Part shown: one piece after another, positions 28,804-37,505 of the stretch | Position numbering within the stretch: the stretch's first letter is position 1 | Layout: each line of letters begins with the position of its first letter | Origin: Cardiobacteriaceae bacterium TAE3-ERU3 | Lineage (GTDB): Bacteria; Pseudomonadota; Gammaproteobacteria; Cardiobacteriales; Cardiobacteriaceae | Direction of reading: 5' to 3' | Assembly: GCA_019218315.1 (NCBI GenBank) | Contig: JAHUUI010000003.1 | Location: forward strand, 392,443-456,442 | DNA: 64,000 nucleotides | Notes under the pieces: model-generated | Databases searched by the model: none | What the model saw: the letters and a program-made list of their open reading frames with translations, nothing else | What the model was told of the DNA's origin: nothing | Program-made: the position numbers and the translations under genes

Positions 28804-30153
28804 TTAGCCTTCCTGCTCAATCTGCGTCAGGTTTTCGCGCAAAATCGCTCCAAAATCATTTTTACCCGGATCGACATAGGTCAAAAGCGCAATATCTTCT
28901 TCATCGAGTTCCAAAGCACCCAGTTTAACTGCCGAGTCAGTATCCTTAACGGCTAAAGCCTTAAGTAACAAAACTGGCAAAATATCAATTGGAGTGACAT
29001 CTTCATGGATACCGTAAGGAAGAATTGCCCGTGGCGAACCTTGTACAGCCGTGGTAAAAGGCAGTTTTTTGCCTTTCAAAAAATGACCTAAATAGGCGCG
29101 TGTCCGCGAGTAGCTGTTAAGTCCGGGACGAACGAATTCAAGAAACTCGACATTACCACTTTCAGGCAGCACTGAGATCTGCTGATCATAGCCACCCAAA
29201 AAGTAAGTTTGTTCTTCGAGCTTACGTCCGGCAAAGACAGAACCAGAGATAACGCGCTGCTCGCCTTCTTTTAAATTGCCTTCGAGTAAAGCGTGCGCAT
29301 CAGTACCACGAATGACTCGAATGAGTTTTGGTTCGCGAACACCAGGGCCTGCGATGGCAACAATACGGCGATTATCAACCACACCCTCACGGAATAACTT
29401 GCCTACTGCGAGCAAATCCTGCAGTTTGATATGCCAGACATGCTTTTCCATGCTGACTGGATCAATAAAGTGAATATGCGTGCCAACCAGCCCAGCCGGA
29501 TGAATACCACCAAAGGCATGCTGTTGTACGCGTTCGAGATTTGCATCTGGCAATTGTACGCCAGGCTTATGGCATACATGCACAGCGCCATCAGTCAGAT
29601 GCTGAAGGACCTTCAACCCTGCAATATAGTCATCACTTCTTCCTTCTAGCGCAATAAGCGGATCAAAGGAAAGAGGATTAGAATCCATGGTATTGACGAA
29701 AATAGAATGCGGTTTTGCATCAAGTGCAGGTGTCTTACTGAATGGTCGTGAACGTAGTACTGGCCACATTCCTGCGAGTCGCAAACGCTCAACGACATCT
29801 TCACGCTTGATGCTGGCCAGCGCCTGATCATCAAATGCGTCAAATGTTTTCAAACCGTCATTACCGTCGGGCTTGATCACGACTGAGAGCAATCTACGGC
29901 GCTCACCACGCTCGATGGCTTCAACTGTGCCAGAAATTGGTGCACAGAGAATTACGCCAGGATTTTTCTTGTCTTCAAAAAGAGTATCACCCACATCGAC
30001 ATGATCACCTTCAGCGACATTCATCGTGGGTTTTAAACCGATGAAATCATCACCTAGAACGGCTACATTGGCGGGGGACGTGAATTCGTGAATTTCGGTG
30101 TTTTCGACGGTTCCTGATATAGGAAGGTCGATACCTTTTTTTATGGATATCAT
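28804..30153 (-). CDS. nqrA: Na+-NQR subunit A
   Basis: 449 residues, cytoplasmic and peripheral, first gene of the operon. The start IKKGIDLPISG, LKPTMNVAEGDHVDVGDTLFEDKKNPGV and the HIHFIDPV / HVWHIKLQD region match NqrA. Together the six subunits oxidise NADH, reduce ubiquinone and export Na+. The promoter should lie in the 45 bases between its start and the tRNA-Leu gene or further upstream; the tRNA is on the same strand, so read-through is possible. Confidence 0.97.
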   Translation of the reverse strand: MISIKKGIDLPISGTVENTEIHEFTSPANVAVLGDDFIGLKPTMNVAEGDHVDVGDTLFEDKKNPGVILCAPISGTVEAIERGERRRLLSVVIKPDGNDGLKTFDAFDDQALASIKREDVVERLRLAGMWPVLRSRPFSKTPALDAKPHSIFVNTMDSNPLSFDPLIALEGRSDDYIAGLKVLQHLTDGAVHVCHKPGVQLPDANLERVQQHAFGGIHPAGLVGTHIHFIDPVSMEKHVWHIKLQDLLAVGKLFREGVVDNRRIVAIAGPGVREPKLIRVIRGTDAHALLEGNLKEGEQRVISGSVFAGRKLEEQTYFLGGYDQQISVLPESGNVEFLEFVRPGLNSYSRTRAYLGHFLKGKKLPFTTAVQGSPRAILPYGIHEDVTPIDILPVLLLKALAVKDTDSAVKLGALELDEEDIALLTYVDPGKNDFGAILRENLTQIEQEG

Positions 30154-30197
30154 GCTTATAATACCTTACCTCAGACGTAACAAAGTTGTTATCGTGT

Positions 30198-30283
30198 TGG
30201 TGCCGACGGCGAGACTCGAACTCGCACGAGCTATGCTCACTACCCCCTCAAGATAGCGTGTCTACCAATTCCACCACGTCGGC
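30198..30283 (-). tRNA. tRNA-Leu (anticodon GAG)
   Basis: The minus strand folds as a class II tRNA: acceptor GCCGACG paired with CGTCGGC, D-loop GGTAGAC, anticodon stem CTATC/GGTAG with loop TTGAGGG (anticodon GAG), a long variable arm, T-loop GTTCGAGTC, and an encoded CCA. It lies right after secG, the same order (secG-leuU) as in E. coli. Confidence 0.96.
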
Positions 30284-30291
30284 TAAACGTT

Positions 30292-30681
30292 TTATTTTTG
30301 CTCCGCAGGCAAGCTTGGCGCTGGCCCAGGAACTTCGGTATTCGAAGCAGGTGCGCTATTATCCGTACTCGGAGGGGGTACGTCAACAGTTGCTTCAACT
30401 TTTTTTTCAGCAGCAGCATTATTAACAAAAATGCTGTCCTGATTGGCTGCTTTATTTTGCAAATAACCCAAGCTTAACGCACTGACAAAAAACAATGCTG
30501 CCAAAACGCGGGTCATTTTATAAAGAAATGACCCGGAGCCTTTTGCACCAAATACCGTACCGGAAGCACCAGAGCCAAAAGAAGCCCCCATGCCCGCACC
30601 TTTTGACTGCTGCAGGAGGATAATCACCCCTAGCGCAATCGCTACAACCAAAAATATTACTTGAGCGATGGTGACACTCAT
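30292..30681 (-). CDS. secG: Preprotein translocase subunit SecG
   Basis: 129 residues: helix 1 (about 3-22), the conserved QQSKGAGMGASFGSGASGTVFG loop, helix 2 (about 52-72) and a Pro/Ala/Glu-rich C-terminal tail. SecG assists SecYE in protein export. The tail is longer than the minimal SecG and is likely disordered. Its start overlaps the tpiA stop by four bases. Confidence 0.93.
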   Translation of the reverse strand: MSVTIAQVIFLVVAIALGVIILLQQSKGAGMGASFGSGASGTVFGAKGSGSFLYKMTRVLAALFFVSALSLGYLQNKAANQDSIFVNNAAAEKKVEATVDVPPPSTDNSAPASNTEVPGPAPSLPAEQK

Positions 30682-31403
30682 AACATTGCCTCAATAATTC
30701 CAGTGAATGACTGCGTATCCAAAGAAGCACCACCAACCAAAAATCCATCGATATCTTCAGCCGCAATTAATGCGGCAGCGTTATCGGGTTTGACGCTGCC
30801 TCCGTACAGAACACGCAAGGAATTCGCTATTTTAGCATGTTTTTCAGCGACAATCTGACGAATTTCTTGGTGTGCTTTTTGAGCGTACTCAGGCGTTGCA
30901 GCCTTGCCAGTACCAATGGCCCATACTGGCTCGTATGCAACCACCGTATGCTCATCAAGCAAATCTGCTTCAAGAATTGGTTCCAACTGTGCTCTTAATA
31001 CAGCTGCAGTTTCACCGTTATCATGAGCTGATTCTGATTCACCGATACAGTAAATCACGCCAAGCCCCGCCGCTTTTAATTGACGCCATTTTTCAATCAA
31101 CAGCGCTTCGTCTTCACCGTGATCACTACGGCGTTCCGAGTGCCCGATAATGGCGTATGCGCACCCTGCTTCTTTCAGCATCGCAGCAGAAAGCTCACCA
31201 GTATGCGCGCCAGACTCATGTGCACTGACGTCTTGGCCTGCAAGCTTGCCCAAGCCTTTCTCGTGCGCCAAGCTAAGCAGCGTTGCGGGCAATCCAAAGA
31301 CCACTTCAACTCCGTCGCGTTGCCAGTTTTCATCAGCAAACTTTTGTACCAGTTCGCGATTACCATTCATTTTCCAATTAGCCGCAGCCATTACCTTACG
31401 CAT
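30678..31403 (-). CDS. tpiA: Triosephosphate isomerase
   Basis: 241 residues. Active-site Lys in NWKMNGN, His in IIGHSERR, catalytic Glu in [11 protein letters not shown], and phosphate loop YGGSVKPDN. It interconverts dihydroxyacetone phosphate and glyceraldehyde 3-phosphate. A strong SD (aggagg) six bases before the ATG at 31403 supports this start over the internal Met5. The start overlaps the glmM stop by eight bases, so glmM-tpiA-secG are translationally linked. Confidence 0.96.
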   Translation of the reverse strand: MRKVMAAANWKMNGNRELVQKFADENWQRDGVEVVFGLPATLLSLAHEKGLGKLAGQDVSAHESGAHTGELSAAMLKEAGCAYAIIGHSERRSDHGEDEALLIEKWRQLKAAGLGVIYCIGESESAHDNGETAAVLRAQLEPILEADLLDEHTVVAYEPVWAIGTGKAATPEYAQKAHQEIRQIVAEKHAKIANSLRVLYGGSVKPDNAAALIAAEDIDGFLVGGASLDTQSFTGIIEAML

Positions 31404-32751
31404 TACTATCCTCCTGCTGAATTACCGCAGCGAGCTTTTCCGCAACACTGCGCATCAAATCTTCATCATCCCCTTCCGCCATCACCCTTACTTTGGGTTC
31501 AGTACCTGAAGGCCTTACCAATATTCTTCCCTTATCACCCAGCTCAGCCGTTGCTTTGTCAACAGCTTCTTTCACTGCAGGTTTATCCATCACTGTTGCC
31601 CGGTTCGCTACGTGGATATTTTTCATCACTTGGGCCGTAAGGTGCAGATCAGACGTCAGCTCAACGAGCGACTTATTCATCTCAAGCATCGCTGCCAGCA
31701 CCTGCAGTGCCGCAACAATACCATCACCGGTTGAGTTACGATCCAAACAAATAATATGACCAGAGTTCTCACCGCCAATTCGTGCATCAAGCTCATTAAG
31801 CTTTTCCAAAACGTAGCGGTCACCAACCTTGGTTCGGTGCAGCGTGATACCCATCTTGGCAAATGCTTTTTCGAGACCAAGATTCGTCATCAAGGTGCCT
31901 ACAACATTATTGAGCGGCTCTTTCTTCCACGCACGATACTTGGCAATAATATAGAGAATGACGTCGCCATCGAGCACTTGACCACGGCTATCAGTCATAA
32001 TGACTCGGTCACCATCGCCATCAAATGCCATACCTGCATCTGCTTGCTCTTCGCGAACCTTGCGCTGCAGGGACTCAGGATGTGTAGAGCCAGCACCCGC
32101 ATTGATGTTACAACCATCTGGATGGTTATTGATGACAACGACTTTTGCGCCTAGCTCACGAAAAACATCCGGGGCGATGGCATAAGTAGCGCCATTCGCA
32201 CAATCGACAACGATCTTCAAGCCTTCAAAAGGCAGCCCCGTCGGGATGGCGTTTTTACAGAATTCAATATACCGCTCACGCGCGCCATCAATCCGGTAGG
32301 CTTTACCAAGCTGTGCTGATGGAACAACTTTCACCGGCTGCTCCAGATAGCGCTCAATCTCCCGCTCAGCATCATCATTGAGCTTATAGCCGCCACGGGC
32401 AAAAACCTTCACACCATTATCGTGATAAGGGTTGTGTGAAGCACTGATGACGATACCAGCAGCCGCATGAAATGTCTTAGTGAAATAAGCGATCCCCGGG
32501 GTTGGCATCACGCCGAGCAGATGCGCGTCCATTCCGGCCGCTGACAGCCCTGATACAATCGCATTTTCAAACATATAACTTGAAATACGGGTATCTTTAC
32601 CGATAATAACTTTTTCACCGCCATAGCCTTGGTCGTTTAATACTTTACCGACCGCCCAAGCAAGGTGCATGACCCACTCTGGCGTCATCGGCAATTCACC
32701 GACTTTTCCGCGCACGCCATCAGTACCGAAATACTGCCTTGATCCTGCCAT
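31396..32751 (-). CDS. glmM: Phosphoglucosamine mutase
   Basis: 451 residues. The phosphoserine motif ISASHNP places the catalytic serine at residue 105; the metal loop DGDGDR and the sugar loop GGENSGH and phosphate loop [12 protein letters not shown] are present. It makes glucosamine 1-phosphate for UDP-GlcNAc and cell-wall synthesis. First of a glmM-tpiA-secG-tRNA block and four bases after nhaA. Confidence 0.96.
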   Translation of the reverse strand: MAGSRQYFGTDGVRGKVGELPMTPEWVMHLAWAVGKVLNDQGYGGEKVIIGKDTRISSYMFENAIVSGLSAAGMDAHLLGVMPTPGIAYFTKTFHAAAGIVISASHNPYHDNGVKVFARGGYKLNDDAEREIERYLEQPVKVVPSAQLGKAYRIDGARERYIEFCKNAIPTGLPFEGLKIVVDCANGATYAIAPDVFRELGAKVVVINNHPDGCNINAGAGSTHPESLQRKVREEQADAGMAFDGDGDRVIMTDSRGQVLDGDVILYIIAKYRAWKKEPLNNVVGTLMTNLGLEKAFAKMGITLHRTKVGDRYVLEKLNELDARIGGENSGHIICLDRNSTGDGIVAALQVLAAMLEMNKSLVELTSDLHLTAQVMKNIHVANRATVMDKPAVKEAVDKATAELGDKGRILVRPSGTEPKVRVMAEGDDEDLMRSVAEKLAAVIQQEDSNA

Positions 32752-32754
32752 ACT

Positions 32755-34146
32755 CTAGCCCCCTATTTTATTGTTAACATTCGGGCCACCAGCAACAAAT
32801 CGCAGCCAAATATAACCCAGCACGCCCATTGCCATTGATGCGAACAAAATGGCAATTTTGGCTTCATTCAGTACATCACTCTGGCCACTAAAGGCCAGCT
32901 CGGCGATAAAGATCGACATCGTAAAACCAATCCCGGCCAACATACCGATCCCGACCACATGTCGGTAGTTCATTCCTTCCGGTAACTTGGCGACCCCAGA
33001 TTTGGCACAAAGTGTAATCGCCAATGAGACGCCCAGCGTTTTACCCATCATCAGGCCGCAGATAATGCCTAGTGGCACACCGTTTTGGAACACATCACCG
33101 ATTTCATCTACCGCTATCGGCACACCCGCATTGAAGAAGGCGAACAGCGGAATAATCAAAAAATAAACAATATGCTGTAAACCATGCTCAAGGCGTTGCA
33201 ACGGTGTCTCTGCCTTGTGGATACCAACCGACAGCGTGTGCAACACACTATTGAGATTATCTGCCGAAACAAATGCCCGTTCACGCTGACGATAAACATC
33301 GAATTTATCCAGCAATTTACGTGCATCACGGCTGAACTCATCAGGGTTGTACACAGAATTAACCGGAATTGCCAGCGCCGCCAGCACCCCGGCAATCGTC
33401 GCGTGGACGCCGGAAAAGAGCATGAAAAACCACATAATGACCGCAATAAAACCATACGTCCACGCCTGGCGGATACCCGAGCGGTTCATAACCATCATGA
33501 AGACAAAGCAGCCCAGTGCTGCAATCAGCATCGACCAGTCCAGTGAATCGGTATAGAACAGCGCAATAACCAGTACCGCGCCAAGGTCATCGACAATCGC
33601 CAACGCGACAAGAATCGTCATCAATGCTGCGGGGACGCGATTACCGAGCAGCACCAATACTGCAATGGCAAAAGCAATATCCGTCGCCATCGGTACGCCC
33701 CAACCATTAATGCCCTCGCCACCAAGATTGAGCAGAACATAAATCAGCGCCGGTACGACCATCCCCCCCATTGCTGCAGCAATAGGCAACAGTGCCTGCC
33801 GGAAAGAGGACAGCTCACCGACCATCATTTCGTGCTTGATTTCCAGCCCAACAAGAAAGAAAAACACCGCCATCAGACCATCATTAACCCAATGGTGCAA
33901 AGTCAGCGACACTTCATGTGTACCGAACGTCAGGGTCAATTTTTCATGCAGCAAATGCTGGTACGGCCCAAACAATGGTGAGTTGGCAACAATCAGCGCC
34001 AGCGTCGTACATGCAATCAGCAGCAAACCACTCCCTGAGCTGCTTTGCACAAAGCTTTCAAACGGTGTCATCAGACGCCCGAAAGTACGCTCCCAGGAAT
34101 TTGCATCCTCACTGCGGTATTTTTTACGTTGAAAAGGCTTGGCCAT
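32755..34146 (-). CDS. nhaA: Na+/H+ antiporter NhaA (long form)
   Basis: 463 residues from the ATG at 34146, which has SD GAGG six bases upstream; the frame is open four codons further to a TTG without support. Ion-site aspartates are Asp156 (MATDIAF) and the pair Asp186-Asp187 (VDDLGAV). Compared with the 388-residue E. coli protein it has an N-terminal extension of about 25 residues and a charged loop (RDARKLLDKFDVYRQRERAF). It expels Na+ in exchange for H+. Its stop lies four bases before glmM, an uncommon placement. Confidence 0.94.
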   Translation of the reverse strand: MAKPFQRKKYRSEDANSWERTFGRLMTPFESFVQSSSGSGLLLIACTTLALIVANSPLFGPYQHLLHEKLTLTFGTHEVSLTLHHWVNDGLMAVFFFLVGLEIKHEMMVGELSSFRQALLPIAAAMGGMVVPALIYVLLNLGGEGINGWGVPMATDIAFAIAVLVLLGNRVPAALMTILVALAIVDDLGAVLVIALFYTDSLDWSMLIAALGCFVFMMVMNRSGIRQAWTYGFIAVIMWFFMLFSGVHATIAGVLAALAIPVNSVYNPDEFSRDARKLLDKFDVYRQRERAFVSADNLNSVLHTLSVGIHKAETPLQRLEHGLQHIVYFLIIPLFAFFNAGVPIAVDEIGDVFQNGVPLGIICGLMMGKTLGVSLAITLCAKSGVAKLPEGMNYRHVVGIGMLAGIGFTMSIFIAELAFSGQSDVLNEAKIAILFASMAMGVLGYIWLRFVAGGPNVNNKIGG

Positions 34147-34204
34147 GAATATCCTCAAAATAATCGAACTATGATACCGACAATACCCTGCAGCTTCAAT
34201 TTAT

Positions 34205-34552
34205 TCACCGCGTCGGCTTGTCGTCCTGATGGCGCAAAAAACGCGCCACCTGCTTGTGATCACGCTGTGCAATCAATCCCTTACCTGCAACTGCCGCCCG
34301 CGCCAACATATGCGACGCAACCGGTAAAGTCAGTAGCATGAACACCACAATCAACAACAGGCGCAGCGACCAACCCCACGATGCCGCCATCACACCAGCA
34401 CCCAATGCAGTAACAATCACTGCCAACGTTGCCGCCATCGTTGCTGCATGTTGCCGCGACAGTGCATCGGGCAAGACATGCAGCCCTAGCGCCGCCGCAA
34501 GCAACACCAGCGCACCTAACAACAGCAATAAAGCGGCCAATACCGTCATCAT
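34205..34552 (-). CDS. mnhG: Mrp/Mnh antiporter subunit G
   Basis: 115 residues with three membrane helices and the LGLHVLPDALSRQHAATMAATLAV segment typical of MnhG/MrpG (usually GLxRFPDxxxRxHAATK). A basic C-terminal tail extends past the membrane part. Overlaps mnhF by four bases and ends the seven-gene operon. Confidence 0.85.
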   Translation of the reverse strand: MMTVLAALLLLLGALVLLAAALGLHVLPDALSRQHAATMAATLAVIVTALGAGVMAASWGWSLRLLLIVVFMLLTLPVASHMLARAAVAGKGLIAQRDHKQVARFLRHQDDKPTR

Positions 34553-34839
34553 GACTGCGCCTCCTCGTCACGCGCGTTGCGCCGTGCATTTTTTTCCAAA
34601 ATCAGTGCCCAGCCGACTGTGCCAATAAATGCCACCAATGCCAACCCCACTGCCACATCGACAAACACGCCGCGCCCACTCATCAAACCAGCCAGTACAC
34701 ACAGCATCACCGCTGCGGCCAGCAAAACATCCAGCGCAATCACGCGGTCAATATCCCGCGGCCCCAGCACCACGCGCACCACCGCACACAGCATGGCTGC
34801 TAAAATCACCACTACTGCTACCGCATAAACTATCGTCAT
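34549..34839 (-). CDS. mnhF: Mrp/Mnh antiporter subunit F
   Basis: 96 residues from the ATG at 34839, preceded by a strong SD (gggagg); the longer frame begins inside mnhE without support. Three membrane helices with the family motif VLGPRDIDRVIALDVLLA. The start overlaps the mnhE stop (ATGA). Confidence 0.88.
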   Translation of the reverse strand: MTIVYAVAVVVILAAMLCAVVRVVLGPRDIDRVIALDVLLAAAVMLCVLAGLMSGRGVFVDVAVGLALVAFIGTVGWALILEKNARRNARDEEAQS

Positions 34840-35189
34840 GACTCCCTCCCTGTACCGCACAGCACTGCCAGAGGCGCCTCAAAATCTCGGCGAATATCGG
34901 CAACCGTCTGCGCCAAATCACGCGCATCGAGTACATGAATCAATAACTCGTGATGCTCCATATCAATATGGATTGTGGTCGTGCCCGGTGTCAGCGTAAT
35001 CATCGCCGCCATCATCACCGCACCGCGCTCGCTCATCGGCGTGATTTCAAGGCGTACAAAAGCCGTTTCCGGCAAAGCATCACGCCGCCGCCAGTAGCGC
35101 AGAATAATCAACAGCGTACCAACGCCAGAAGCCAGCAAAACCTGTACAAAACGCAGCAACAACAGCACTGCGGCATAACTTTTACCCAT
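34836..35189 (-). CDS. mnhE: Mrp/Mnh antiporter subunit E, short form
   Basis: 117 residues from the ATG at 35189, which overlaps the mnhD stop. It holds the C-terminal MnhE features (AFVRLEITPMSERGAVMMAAMITLTPGTTTIHID; LLIHVLDARD). Typical MnhE is around 160 residues with two or three N-terminal helices; here only one clear hydrophobic stretch (about 5-28) precedes the soluble part. The longer frame upstream reads through mnhD and is not hydrophobic, so the protein seems genuinely short. Confidence 0.8.
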   Translation of the reverse strand: MGKSYAAVLLLLRFVQVLLASGVGTLLIILRYWRRRDALPETAFVRLEITPMSERGAVMMAAMITLTPGTTTIHIDMEHHELLIHVLDARDLAQTVADIRRDFEAPLAVLCGTGRES

Positions 35190-36652
35190 CACGGCCCTCC
35201 TGCCAATGCTTCGGCGGCCGCCTGTGCAAAGCCATACAGAGCTTGTGGCCACACACTGATCCACAGCGTCAATCCTGCCAGTATCACCACCGCCAATACC
35301 GCAGGCGCAGGGCGCGACACTGCGCGCGGTTGCCACAAACCTTCTTCAGCCGCATTTGGATGCGCCTTAACGAATGCTTCCAGCCAGATTTTCATCATCG
35401 AGTACATCGTCAATACACTCACGAGCAGTGCTGCCACCGTCCACCACACATGGCCAGTGGCAATCGTCTCGCGCAACAGCAGTAGTTTCGCCCAAAAACC
35501 GGACATTGGCGGAATCCCCACCAACGACAGCGCTGGCACCGCAAACAGCAGCGCCAACCACGGCTTCGCGTTGTACAGCCCGCCAATCTTGCGCAAATCA
35601 TGACTACCGGCATAAGCGCAAATCAGCCCCGCGATCAGGAACAAATTGGCCTTGACGATAATATGGTGAACGATATAAAAAATTCCCGCCGCGTCAGCCA
35701 GCACCCCGCCAAGCGCCACCGCAAGCAAAATGTAGCCGATCTGCGAAATAATATGGAACGCGAGAATCCGGCGCATGTCCCAGTGATACGCTGCACCGAT
35801 CACACCAAACACCATCGTCGCCACCGCCAGCCAACCAAGCACCTCTTGCACCAGGGCAATATCTGGCTGAAATACCTCACCCAGAATACGCAGCAGTGCA
35901 TAAGCACCGACCTTGGTCAGCAGCGCGGCAAACAGCGCCAGCAGCGGCACCGGCAAAGTATGGTAGGACGCAGGCAACCACGCAAACACCGGAAAAGCCC
36001 CGGCTTTAACCAAAAATGCGATCACCAGCAGCGCCAGCAGCCACATCCCCGTTCCCTGCGGCAACGGCGCCTGCGCCTCGTGCAGCGCAGCAAAATTGAG
36101 CTGCCCGGTCGCACCATAGACCATCGCCACCGCAAACAGCATCAGCAGCGTGCCCGGCAAATTCAGTGCCATGTATTTAAACGCCGCGTCGAGCTGCGCA
36201 CCGCGTTGCCCGATCGCCAGTAGCCCCAGCGAACAAATCAGCATCACCTCGAACCACACGTACCAGTTAAAAATATCAGCGGTGAGAAATGCGCCATTCA
36301 CGCCGGCAATCATGCCAAACAGCAACGACAGCAACAGCGGATGGCGCGGCGCATCGCCAAGATCAGCGCACATATACACCAACGTGACCAATGTCATCAG
36401 TGCAGTCACAGCCAACATCACCGCGCTGAGGCGATCAACCGCGAACACGATCCCGTACGGTGCTGGCCATTCACCGAATGCTACCTGTGGCGCAGCATCG
36501 GCATGCGACAGCAACACCACCGCAACCAGCAACATAGCCACAGCCGCTACCAGCGACACCGCCATTTGCATACTGGCGCGATTGCGCAGTAGCACCAGTA
36601 GCGCCGCTGTCAGCAATGGCAACAGTACTGGCATCACCAACCACAGCATCAT
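35189..36652 (-). CDS. mnhD: Mrp/Mnh antiporter subunit D (NuoM/N-like)
   Basis: 487 residues with about 14 membrane helices. The proton-path glutamate is in DIFNWYVWFEVMLICS and the lysine in KAGAFPVFAWLPASYHTLPVPLLALFAALLTKVGAYAL, both standard in NuoL/M/N relatives. It overlaps mnhC by four bases and mnhE by one. With MnhA it forms the antiport core. Confidence 0.93.
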   Translation of the reverse strand: MMLWLVMPVLLPLLTAALLVLLRNRASMQMAVSLVAAVAMLLVAVVLLSHADAAPQVAFGEWPAPYGIVFAVDRLSAVMLAVTALMTLVTLVYMCADLGDAPRHPLLLSLLFGMIAGVNGAFLTADIFNWYVWFEVMLICSLGLLAIGQRGAQLDAAFKYMALNLPGTLLMLFAVAMVYGATGQLNFAALHEAQAPLPQGTGMWLLALLVIAFLVKAGAFPVFAWLPASYHTLPVPLLALFAALLTKVGAYALLRILGEVFQPDIALVQEVLGWLAVATMVFGVIGAAYHWDMRRILAFHIISQIGYILLAVALGGVLADAAGIFYIVHHIIVKANLFLIAGLICAYAGSHDLRKIGGLYNAKPWLALLFAVPALSLVGIPPMSGFWAKLLLLRETIATGHVWWTVAALLVSVLTMYSMMKIWLEAFVKAHPNAAEEGLWQPRAVSRPAPAVLAVVILAGLTLWISVWPQALYGFAQAAAEALAGGP

Positions 36653-37059
36653 GACTCACCCCGCTGCGGCGAACAGTCGCGCGCCAGCACAGGCTCATGC
36701 GCCGCTTCGCTGTGCGGCTCAGCCTCGCGCCAACGATCCACATCATCACTGCGCTGGCGCTTGATCAATTCAATCATCAGCACCACGGCAAAGCAGGTCA
36801 ACGCAAAGCCGATCACAATCGCGGTCAGCACCAGCGCCTGTGGCAATGGATTTGCTGCCGATGGCGATAAAACTTCTGCCCCCGCTTCCATCACTGCCGG
36901 TTCGAGTAAAGTCAGGCGACCAGCAAGTAACAGCGCAAAATTGACCGCATTACCGAACAGCATCAAGCCAATCACCACGCGCAGCGCTTCACGGCACAGC
37001 ATCAGATACGCCGCTGCGACCAGCGTGATCCAAAATGCAAACACCAATAGCAGCGTCAT
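36649..37059 (-). CDS. mnhC: Mrp/Mnh antiporter subunit C (NuoK-like)
   Basis: 136 residues with three helices and the MnhC marks REALRVVIGLMLFGNAVNFALLLAGRL and PLPQALVLTAIVIGFALTCFAVVLM. The C-terminal 30 residues are charged and extend the usual 113-residue protein. Four-base overlaps with mnhB and mnhD. Confidence 0.92.
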   Translation of the reverse strand: MTLLLVFAFWITLVAAAYLMLCREALRVVIGLMLFGNAVNFALLLAGRLTLLEPAVMEAGAEVLSPSAANPLPQALVLTAIVIGFALTCFAVVLMIELIKRQRSDDVDRWREAEPHSEAAHEPVLARDCSPQRGES

Positions 37060-37505
37060 AGCTCGCCTCCTTCGCGCCCAAGGTCAATCAGCGCCAGCGC
37101 ATAGCCGCTCACCGCACCCCACACGCACAAAAACACACCCGCATCGAACAGCAACACCGTCGAAATCGCATAATCGGTGAAGCCAAGCGGCAACGTGCCC
37201 CAATAATGGAACAAAAACGCCTTGCCCAACACCAGCGCAGGCAAACCGGCTGTTGCCGCACACAAAAGCCCCACCGCTGCCAGCTTGAGTGGACTGCCAA
37301 GCGGCAAACGCCGCTGTGCTGCGGCCGCAGAAAAGGCCAGCGCCCACAAAATACTCGCAGACGCCGCCAGCAAACCACCAATAAAGCCGCCGCCCGGAGC
37401 ATTATGACCGCGCAACAGCACCACCAGCGCCATCAGCAATACCAGCCAATACAGCGGACGGGCAATCGTTTCCAGCAACACAATCCGTTCATGATTACGC
37501 ATCAA
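37056..37505 (-). CDS. mnhB: Mrp/Mnh antiporter subunit B
   Basis: 149 residues, four helices, with the motif LLRGHNAPGGGFIGGLLAASASIL that defines MnhB. Overlaps mnhA by four bases. The short LDLGREGGEL tail is typical. Confidence 0.92.
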   Translation of the reverse strand: MMRNHERIVLLETIARPLYWLVLLMALVVLLRGHNAPGGGFIGGLLAASASILWALAFSAAAAQRRLPLGSPLKLAAVGLLCAATAGLPALVLGKAFLFHYWGTLPLGFTDYAISTVLLFDAGVFLCVWGAVSGYALALIDLGREGGEL

